The position numbers and the translations under genes are program-made. From Ktedonobacter sp. 13_1_20CM_4_53_11 (GTDB lineage Bacteria; Chloroflexota; Ktedonobacteria; Ktedonobacterales; Ktedonobacteraceae): a stretch of DNA of 12,879 nt. The notes beneath the pieces are model-generated. The model searched no databases and was not told where the DNA came from. It was given only the letters and a program-made list of their open reading frames with translations. Position 1 is the stretch's first letter. The number at the start of each line of letters is the position of its first letter. The stretch covers positions 1-12,879 of the forward strand of contig MNIY01000066.1 of assembly GCA_001919995.1 (NCBI GenBank). Direction: 5' to 3'. Shown in pieces: positions 7,295 through 12,361 of this stretch.

Positions 7295-7486
7295 CTACGG
7301 CTCGTTGCTTAATGGTTGGGACATCCTCTTTGTCGGTGGCTTTTCTGGCTCTCTAAGGTAGAAAGTCGTATGTCCGCAAGCCGTACAGATGCATGTCCAG
7401 AATGGACGGGTTGGGTCAAACTTGGAATTTTGGGCATATGAAACGATCGCAGGTTGTGCTACAGGAATTGGTGCTTGAGAGTTCAT
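7295..7486 (-). CDS. Small protein with a CxCxxCG zinc-ribbon-like knuckle
   Basis: A 63-residue hypothetical protein. The N-terminus (1-28) is Pro/Ala/Gln-rich and probably disordered. The centre reads FWTCICTACGHTTFYLREPEK: a Cys-x-Cys-x2-Cys-Gly knuckle followed by a strand, as in zinc-ribbon proteins. The expected second CxxC pair is missing, so a complete four-ligand site would need the nearby His or a partner, or the protein dimerises around zinc. The C-terminus is polar. GAAAGGAAAA precedes the ATG. It is the first gene of a two-gene minus-strand unit with the 98-residue protein. No function can be assigned. Confidence 0.65.
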   Translation of the reverse strand: MNSQAPIPVAQPAIVSYAQNSKFDPTRPFWTCICTACGHTTFYLREPEKPPTKRMSQPLSNEP

Positions 7487-7503
7487 ATCATTTTCCTTTC
7501 TTT

Positions 7504-7529
7504 AATCATACATTGCAATCATACATTGC
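7504..7529. repeat. Perfect 13-bp tandem duplication upstream of the CxCxxC protein gene
   Basis: AATCATACATTGC occurs twice head to tail (7504-7516 and 7517-7529), with the self-complementary octamer ATTGCAAT at the junction. On the minus strand each unit contains TATGAT, close to a -10 box. It lies 18 bp upstream of the start codon at 7486, so it may form part of the promoter or an operator. Confidence 0.6.
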
Positions 7530-7582
7530 TTTTTAAAACATCGCGTATATTTCCTTTTGACACGAATCAAGGAGGTGTTTAA

Positions 7583-7642
7583 GTGACAATTAAAGTGTGG
7601 GTAAGCAGTTCAAGGGTCCGTGGCAGCGCCATGGACCCTTGA
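7583..7642 (+). other. 19-codon frame behind a perfect Shine-Dalgarno sequence, running into the palindrome
   Basis: AAGGAGG (7569-7575) is 7 nt before GTG 7583-7585, ideal initiation geometry. The frame (MTIKVWVSSSRVRGSAMDP) ends at TGA 7640-7642 and lies almost wholly inside the inverted repeat. This may be the surviving start of a lost gene, a leader peptide, or chance. If the palindrome between the TA ends is removed, the frame stops after four codons, so a simple insertion into a gene does not explain it. Confidence 0.3.
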
Positions 7643-7662
7643 ACTGCTTACCCACACTTTAA
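7590..7662. repeat. 73-nt near-perfect palindrome (30-bp arms, hairpin of about 35 pairs)
   Basis: Arms 7590-7619 and 7633-7662 are exact reverse complements over 30 bp. The central 13 bases continue pairing (one G-U, four Watson-Crick) down to a three-base loop. The outer ends read TTAAAG and CTTTAA, so the element can be read as flanked by TA, the target duplication left by IS630/Tc1-mariner-type elements. That is an inference. It lies 4 bp past the stop of the Arg-Walker Tmk gene and may end its transcript, although no U-tract typical of an intrinsic terminator follows on either strand. Confidence 0.9.
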
Positions 7663-7666
7663 ATAA

Positions 7667-8362
7667 TTAACCCTGCGGCAGCAGCGGAAACATGCGTTCT
7701 TTGAGTTGTTCCACGATTCGCTCAACGGGTTGGACCGCGTCAATCACCTCAAAACCGTATTCCCCGGCCATAGCATCAAACTGCTCAAGCAGCCGCGTCT
7801 GGTAATTGACAAAGCTGTCAAAGAGATCGCCCCCCATCTTCATGTCCATACCCGATTCCCAGTGGTCGAAGCCTCCTCGCTGCAGTACGCGCGGTATGAG
7901 GTCATCCACGCTAATGCGCAGGTAAAAAATGGCGTCGGGTATCAACGCCAGCCCATAGATCGAGCGAATCCAGAGGGGATCAGCGCCGCGTACGATGGCG
8001 CGAGCCATAAGAGAATAAATATATCGATCGGTGAGCACGATAAAGCCCGCGCGTAGTGCAGGCAGGATCAGGCTCTCGAAGCGATCGACAAAGTCGGTAG
8101 CGTAAAACAGGTTAAGGGTTATGGGGCCAAGCGTATGTCCCTCTTTGGCTTGCTTAAGGCCCGCGCCTATCAACTCCGAGCGCGTCATCTCGGTGTCGAC
8201 CACGGCATAGCCGCTGCTCTCCAACCAGGGCCGCAAAAGGTGCAACTGCGTGGAACGGCCAACGCCATCTGTGCCTTCGATAACGATCAAGCGACCAGGC
8301 AATATTTCATCACGTTCTTTCAGGTGGATAGCGTCAATACCATAAAATTCCAGCCTGGTCAT
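7667..8362 (-). CDS. Thymidylate kinase family protein with Arg in place of the Walker A Lys
   Basis: A P-loop kinase of the dTMP kinase family (231 aa from this start). The P-loop reads EGTDGVGRST, with Arg36 where nearly all P-loop enzymes have Lys; the codon is CGT, so this is not a one-base reading of AAA/AAG. Other family marks are intact: TDRYIYS (Asp111-Arg112-Tyr113, the DRY motif), YATDFVDR, and a LID-like segment with WESGMD. I chose ATG 8362 because AAGAGG lies 6 nt upstream. ATG 8404 would add 14 residues but has only AAAGG directly abutting it. It is the second gene of a pair with the Tmk paralogue at 8433-9191, 70 bp downstream. It may have reduced or altered activity, act as a partner of its neighbour, or use a related substrate. 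The family call is firm and the activity uncertain. Confidence 0.85.
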   Translation of the reverse strand: MTRLEFYGIDAIHLKERDEILPGRLIVIEGTDGVGRSTQLHLLRPWLESSGYAVVDTEMTRSELIGAGLKQAKEGHTLGPITLNLFYATDFVDRFESLILPALRAGFIVLTDRYIYSLMARAIVRGADPLWIRSIYGLALIPDAIFYLRISVDDLIPRVLQRGGFDHWESGMDMKMGGDLFDSFVNYQTRLLEQFDAMAGEYGFEVIDAVQPVERIVEQLKERMFPLLPQG

Positions 8363-8432
8363 AAGTCGCCTCTTTTCCCCACTCGTGTTCGATACTTTGA
8401 ACATCCTTTATGATACATCCCAATGACGCCGC

Positions 8433-9191
8433 TCATCCCCTATGCCTCCCTTGCAGGTCAGCGTGTGACGGACGCATCTCTCTTGCCAGGCCAGCCCAGG
8501 CTGAATCCTGTGCGGACGTGCGTATGCGGCGTACGCTTTGCAGGTAAGGCCGTATGAGCTTGCGCATCCTGCGCTGCTGTTCTGGTATGGGCAGCGTAGC
8601 GTCCATGACCGTCAGGTCAAACTCATCCACCATTGCTTCGTACTCGTTCACGATACGCTGCTGAAAAAGCTTGAAGCTCTCGGCCGGATCGTTGCTGAGG
8701 CCCAGGTCCATTCCAGCCTCGTAATATTTCAGTTCAGATCGCCCGGTGAGAATACGGCTCAGCGACACCTCCAACGGCACTCTGTAATAGAAGGCCATCG
8801 TCGGTTTCACCGCGAATTGATAGAGCTCTCGTACCCACTGGCGATCAACATTGCGGGCGACATCGCGAGCAAAAGCTGTATAGATGTAGCGATCCGCCAG
8901 CACAATGGCTCCTGCCTTGAGTGGAGGGATGATATCGTGCTCTGTACGGTCAGCAAAATCCGTGGCATGGATCAAGCTAAACGTTGTCGGCGTGAGCAAC
9001 TGCTTTTTCTTGCCACGGCTCGTCGTCTTTTTGACCAGGGGAGATGAATTCCATTCGCTAAAAAAGACAGTGTACCCTTCGCTGATAAGCCACTGGCGCA
9101 GTAAGGCAATTTGCGTACTTTTTCCTGAACCATCCACCCCTTCCACAATGAAGAGGCGTCCAGGATATTCGTGTCGTCCATAGGTTTCCAT
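8433..9191 (-). CDS. tmk: Thymidylate kinase (dTMP kinase)
   Basis: A 252-residue cytoplasmic kinase expected to convert dTMP to dTDP with ATP, a step of dTTP synthesis. The Walker A motif EGVDGSGKST (Lys24) is canonical. ADRYIYT (Asp100-Arg101-Tyr102) is the DRY motif and HATDFADR the conserved helix before it. The LID-like region contains YYEAGMD. About 30 residues after the core (from SVRRIRTSAQ) are rich in Arg, Ala and Gly, longer than the usual 205-215-aa enzyme, and look disordered. An insert rich in Lys near residues 58-64 (TSRGKKKQ) replaces a segment that differs in the paralogue downstream. GGAAGGA lies about 11 nt before the ATG, and a good promoter is present at 9254-9283. Because a chromosome normally has one tmk, this pair could instead be a specialised NMP-kinase-like pair. 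Confidence 0.88.
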   Translation of the reverse strand: METYGRHEYPGRLFIVEGVDGSGKSTQIALLRQWLISEGYTVFFSEWNSSPLVKKTTSRGKKKQLLTPTTFSLIHATDFADRTEHDIIPPLKAGAIVLADRYIYTAFARDVARNVDRQWVRELYQFAVKPTMAFYYRVPLEVSLSRILTGRSELKYYEAGMDLGLSNDPAESFKLFQQRIVNEYEAMVDEFDLTVMDATLPIPEQQRRMRKLIRPYLQSVRRIRTSAQDSAWAGLAREMRPSHADLQGRHRG

Positions 9192-9253
9192 AGAAAAGTA
9201 GATCCTTCCACTTGACCCGTCGTGGAAAATGATAGGGGAAAAATATCTCTTCG

Positions 9254-9283
9254 ATTATCATCGAACAGGTAGCCCCTTGTCAA
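9254..9283 (-). promoter_or_regulatory. Promoter of the Tmk gene pair
   Basis: On the minus strand, TTGACA (9278-9283), an 18-bp spacer and GATAAT (9254-9259). The -10 box lies within a short inverted repeat, TCGAT-tatc-ATCGA (9251-9264). The -35 box and the next bases (CTTGACAAGGGGCT) closely resemble those of the dikinase promoter (CTTGACAGGGGCT). Confidence 0.65.
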
Positions 9284-9368
9284 GGGTTAATCGGCTGAAA
9301 GCAGTGCCATTTTACCCGAGAGTGCAGAGATGGCCACAACCCTTACACCTTCATGGCAAGATTCATGA

Positions 9369-9374
9369 TATACT
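9369..9374 (+). promoter_or_regulatory. Probable -10 box of the alpha/beta hydrolase gene
   Basis: TATACT sits 15 bp before the GTG start, with no convincing -35 hexamer. Transcription would begin about 9381, leaving about 9 nt of leader without any ribosome site, which suggests near-leaderless translation. Confidence 0.4.
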
Positions 9375-9389
9375 AACGTCACATATATA

Positions 9390-10094
9390 GTGGCGACTCT
9401 GGCGGTCGCCAAACTCACACATCTAACCTTTCATTTTCAGGGAAGAGAGGACAAGTACACCATAGGCCAGATACTTCACATCAACATACCAACTCCACAG
9501 GGTTACCTGGAGGGGATACTAAAACCCGAAGAGCAGGGAGAAACTCCCAAATTTACCGGGCTTGTCTGCCATCCACACCCGCTGGGTGGCGGCACTATGC
9601 ATAACAAGGTGGTCTTCAAGGCAGCGCAAACATTGCAGGCGCTACATATCCCCACGCTCCGTTTCAACTTTCGCGGCGTAGGTCATAGCACGGGAACATA
9701 CGACGAGGGGCGCGGTGAGATGGACGATGTACGCTATGCGCTGGAGTTCTTGAGCCGCCGCTATGCAGGTTTACCGGTTATACTGGCAGGTTTCTCATTT
9801 GGTGCCTATGTCGGACTGCGTGTCGCCTGTGTTGATGACCGCGTTCAAGCGATTATCGGCCTTAGCGTACCCGCTCGCATGTTTGAAGGGGAGACACTTC
9901 AAGGCTGCCAAAAACCCAAACTCATTATTCACGGTACCGAAGATGAAATTGCCCCCTATGAATTGACTGCGAAATGGTTTGAACAGGTGCCCGCGCCCAA
10001 AAGCATGGTAGCCGTACCGGGAGCCGACCATTTTTTCCAGGATCGCCTGAATGAAGTAGAGGCGATCATCATTGGCTTCGTGCAAACACTGTAA
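9390..10094 (+). CDS. Alpha/beta hydrolase with HPHP oxyanion motif (serine hydrolase)
   Basis: A 234-residue single-domain alpha/beta hydrolase. The nucleophile elbow is GFSFG (134-138, Ser136), the acid Asp185 in HGTEDEIAP, and the base His214 in GADHFF. The block CHPHPLGGGTMHNKVV (60-75) and FNFRGVGHSTG (92-102) are typical of the small family of bacterial hydrolases related to dienelactone hydrolase and KANL3/Tex30-like proteins. These act on ester or acyl bonds of unknown natural substrates. No lid domain or signal peptide is present, so it is probably cytoplasmic. The start is GTG 9390: an in-frame stop lies at 9366-9368, and the next ATG is residue 70, inside the HPHP block, so the start must be near here. 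No Shine-Dalgarno is present. It is divergent from the Tmk pair and convergent with the WD40 gene. Fold and triad are certain; the substrate is not. Confidence 0.92.
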   Translation: MATLAVAKLTHLTFHFQGREDKYTIGQILHINIPTPQGYLEGILKPEEQGETPKFTGLVCHPHPLGGGTMHNKVVFKAAQTLQALHIPTLRFNFRGVGHSTGTYDEGRGEMDDVRYALEFLSRRYAGLPVILAGFSFGAYVGLRVACVDDRVQAIIGLSVPARMFEGETLQGCQKPKLIIHGTEDEIAPYELTAKWFEQVPAPKSMVAVPGADHFFQDRLNEVEAIIIGFVQTL

Positions 10095-10144
10095 TTCAAG
10101 GACGAACTTTATCAAGTCGGGCCCTTTGCCGAACCTGTTCCAGC

Positions 10145-10191
10145 GTTGGAGAAGCAAGCAAAACAGTCATTAGCTTATTTCTTTCTCCAAC
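10145..10191. repeat. Inverted repeat between convergent genes (possible weak terminator)
   Basis: GTTGGAGAA (10145-10153) and TTCTCCAAC (10183-10191) are exact reverse complements with a 29-base spacer. An inner AAGC/GCTT pair can lengthen the stem. It lies in the 105-bp gap between the hydrolase stop and the WD40 stop, where a two-way terminator would be expected, but no U-tract follows. Confidence 0.4.
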
Positions 10192-10199
10192 AGTCAGAA

Positions 10200-11900
10200 T
10201 TACCCCTCCACCACCTCCGTGCGCCAGACACGCACCGCGCCGTCTTCCGCACTGTTGGCGAGCAGCCCATTTGCGCCAAATACCACGCCATAGACCTCTA
10301 TGCGATGATTAATGGTCTGCAGCTCACGCCCCTGGTGGACATCCCACAGGCGCAGCGAACCATCCTCTGACCCCGATACCAGCAGCCGTCCGTCAGCGGA
10401 GAAATCAACCGTCCACACCGCGCCATCATGTCCCGTCAACGTATGCACAATCTGCCCATTGCTTGTGTCCCAGAGACAAATTGTGCCATCGGCTGAACAG
10501 GAGGCCAGCAGTGTCCCGTCGGGCGACCACGCGACCCCGTAGACGATATCGCTGTAGCGCAATTTGCGTTGCAGGATCCCATCCCTCACATCCCACAAAC
10601 AGATGCTTTTATCGAATGAGCACGAGGCCAGCAGGTGACTATCATAGGAAAAATCGACGCCCACAACTACGTTGTGATGACCCTGCAGCGCCAGCAGCGT
10701 CTCCCCTGTCGAAGGATTCCATATGCGCACCGTCTCGTCGTTGGAGCAGGAGGCCAGCATACGGTTATCGAGAGAATAAGCTACCGTCCAGACCGCGCTG
10801 CTGTGCCCTTCGAGTATTCTCGTGGCCTGTTGCGTCCTGATATCCCATATGCGTACCGTCTTGTCTTCGGAACAGGAAGCTATGTAGTTCCCATCGGGAG
10901 ATATATCCACGCCCATCACCGCGCCTTCGTGTCCATAGAGCGTGGCCAGCAATGCTCCGGAATCGGTAGACCATATGCGCACCGTCATATCTTCACCGCA
11001 CGAGGCGATGTTCGTACCATCTGGCGAAAAGACCACGTCATCAACGTGTCCCTGGTGTCCCACCAGGATATGTAGCGGCGTTACTTCAACCCCGATCACG
11101 CGTTGGCCTTTTCCCACCGGCAGTGGAGCAGACGCCGTTTTCCATTCCGCCCATTCGATCAAAACCATGGAACCGCGCTCAAAACCGTATTTTCCTGGAT
11201 ACTGAATTGTATCCCAATCCATTTTTTCGTCGAGGTAGTCATACAGGGTGCCGAGCGTAATGCGCCCTGTGCGTGGATTGGCTGCCTCGCCTTCCAGGGC
11301 ATCGAGCAGGTGGGCCATGAAGACGCCATGTCCGCGCGCCATCTCTTCCTGTGAGACTTCGCCTGTGCGCCGCGAAGTAATGATGACCCGTCCATGCGTT
11401 CGCGGCAGATCGAGCAGGGACTGCCCAAAAAGCAATCCTATGTCATCTTGATTTTTCTGTTGTCGCCAGTTTGGTCCCGCGTGCGCAATATCCAGGATCG
11501 TCAGAATATTGTTAGCCTTCGAATCATAGAGGTAGTGATCGACAAATGTAGGAACGTGCAGGCCCGTAACCGGCCGGTCAATCCGGGTAGTCCTCAGTGC
11601 TAAATAGCCGTCCCGTGTTGCCGGATCCAGGAAAGCATTGCCGGCAAAATAAAATAGTACCAGGTCACCGGGCCGTGCGCGAACCAGGCAGAGCTCGCGC
11701 AGCTGGCTTTCAATCTCATCGCGTGTCGCAACATCACCCGAGAGAAAGATCACGTCCTCCGGATTCCATCCCCCTCGTTCGGGATCAACCAGCAATTCAT
11801 AGAGTGCGCGGGCGTCCGCCTGGGCAAATGGCAAAGGAATAAAATGGGCCGTATCATTGTAATTGTCTATACCAACTATCAACGCGTAGCGGTGTTCCAT
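10200..11900 (-). CDS. Caspase-like (pseudo-protease) domain fused to a seven-blade WD40 propeller
   Basis: A 566-residue protein. Residues 1-250 follow the peptidase C14 (caspase/metacaspase) pattern: YALIVGIDNYND (5-16), DLVLFYFAG (79-87), ILTILDIAHAG (132-142), RVIITSRRTGE (171-181), HGVFMAHLLDAL. The catalytic His, normally in FYFAGHG, is Asn88 (AAT), and the catalytic Cys, normally in LDxCHxG, is Ala139 (GCG), so both residues of the dyad are lost. Residues 276-560 hold seven WD40 repeats ending at Trp310, 352, 394, 436, 477, 519 and 559, spaced 40-42 residues, enough to close a propeller. The Gly-His and Ser-Asp/Glu signatures (GHEGAV, SCSEDKTVRIW) are clear, and the blades are very alike. 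A non-proteolytic scaffold or sensor is the likely role. No membrane segment is present. GAGGTG lies 4 nt before the ATG. No obvious partner gene is adjacent. Confidence 0.93.
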   Translation of the reverse strand: MEHRYALIVGIDNYNDTAHFIPLPFAQADARALYELLVDPERGGWNPEDVIFLSGDVATRDEIESQLRELCLVRARPGDLVLFYFAGNAFLDPATRDGYLALRTTRIDRPVTGLHVPTFVDHYLYDSKANNILTILDIAHAGPNWRQQKNQDDIGLLFGQSLLDLPRTHGRVIITSRRTGEVSQEEMARGHGVFMAHLLDALEGEAANPRTGRITLGTLYDYLDEKMDWDTIQYPGKYGFERGSMVLIEWAEWKTASAPLPVGKGQRVIGVEVTPLHILVGHQGHVDDVVFSPDGTNIASCGEDMTVRIWSTDSGALLATLYGHEGAVMGVDISPDGNYIASCSEDKTVRIWDIRTQQATRILEGHSSAVWTVAYSLDNRMLASCSNDETVRIWNPSTGETLLALQGHHNVVVGVDFSYDSHLLASCSFDKSICLWDVRDGILQRKLRYSDIVYGVAWSPDGTLLASCSADGTICLWDTSNGQIVHTLTGHDGAVWTVDFSADGRLLVSGSEDGSLRLWDVHQGRELQTINHRIEVYGVVFGANGLLANSAEDGAVRVWRTEVVEG

Positions 11901-11982
11901 GATTCACCTCTGTCGAACCTTTTATGACGTATTTTATTCACGCATATAGGTTTAATCTGTCTCTATCTCTCTGTCCAGATTG

Positions 11983-11988
11983 ATTATA
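11983..11988 (-). promoter_or_regulatory. Probable -10 box upstream of the caspase-like/WD40 gene
   Basis: A perfect TATAAT on the minus strand, about 83 nt upstream of the ATG, with only a poor -35 match (ATCTTA at 17 bp). It may need an activator or an alternative upstream element. The leader contains a run of GA-rich repeats (GACAGAGAGATAGAGACAG). Confidence 0.4.
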
Positions 11989-12120
11989 CTACGCGAAATC
12001 ACTCCTAAGATAGATAGGGATACAAAGCGACAGCGTATACTATTCCCTCACTCCCAACGTCATGTAATATAGCAGCGTTTCGAGATGTGAGTGAATCGAG
12101 TAGCAATCTTAACGAATGAC

Positions 12121-12134
12121 TGCTAATTTTAGCA
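12121..12134. repeat. Perfect inverted repeat TGCTAA-TT-TTAGCA
   Basis: Six-base arms around a two-base centre, symmetrical and operator-like. It lies just upstream of the plus-strand promoter candidate at 12143-12171, so it could bind a dimeric regulator of ftsH. Confidence 0.5.
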
Positions 12135-12142
12135 ACTTTCCG

Positions 12143-12171
12143 TAAACTGAAACGTACTTCGTACGTATAAT
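12143..12171 (+). promoter_or_regulatory. Candidate ftsH promoter with an inverted repeat in the spacer
   Basis: TAAACT (12143-12148), a 17-bp spacer and a perfect TATAAT (12166-12171). The inverted repeat ACGTAC-TTC-GTACGT (12152-12166) fills most of the spacer and overlaps the first base of the -10 box. A protein bound there would block RNA polymerase. The resulting leader would be about 185 nt. A second weaker candidate is TAGACG-17-TAAAAT at 12246-12274. Confidence 0.45.
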
Positions 12172-12187
12172 AAGTAATAACCCTCTT

Positions 12188-12229
12188 CCTTTTTTTCTCT
12201 CGACGCCGCGGGCGGTCAGTAAAAAAAGG
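12188..12229. repeat. Structured element: T7/A7 outer stem with an inner GC hairpin
   Basis: CCTTTTTTT (12188-12196) is the exact reverse complement of AAAAAAAGG (12221-12229). Inside, CGCC-GCG-GGCG forms a short GC hairpin, extendable across a bulged G. If transcription starts near 12178 this lies at the 5' end of the ftsH leader. It lacks a U-tract after the stem, so it is not a normal terminator. Confidence 0.5.
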
Positions 12230-12361
12230 CCAGAGGTAGACGTAATAGACGTACAAATTGTATGATGGTAAAATATAAAGTCATTTTGACAGACAAGGTT
12301 ACTTCTACAACTGGCATCCCATGTAGAAACCGTGTCAGTTGAAGAAAGCAGGTCTGGATCT

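Larger units (their letters stand above)
11901..12361. other. 461-bp divergent intergenic region with three inverted repeats
   Basis: The region separates the WD40 gene and ftsH, which point away from each other. I see a minus-strand -10 box at 11983, TGCTAA-TT-TTAGCA (12121-12134), ACGTAC-TTC-GTACGT (12152-12166) and a structured element at 12188-12229. An 83-codon minus-strand frame (12005-12256) is rich in Tyr, Arg and Lys, has no ribosome site or recognisable domain, and is probably not a gene. Confidence 0.6.

Noticed and set aside
7504..7662. CRISPR array
   Set aside because: The 13-bp tandem repeat has no spacers and the palindrome is a single inverted repeat; no direct repeat of 25-40 bp recurs and no cas gene is present.
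7590..7662. Standard intrinsic terminator
   Set aside because: The stem is far too long and no run of U follows on either strand, so I recorded it as a palindromic repeat with possible terminator activity.
12005..12256. 83-codon minus-strand frame in the WD40-ftsH gap
   Set aside because: It runs through several inverted repeats, has no ribosome site, a Tyr/Arg/Lys-rich composition and no domain.
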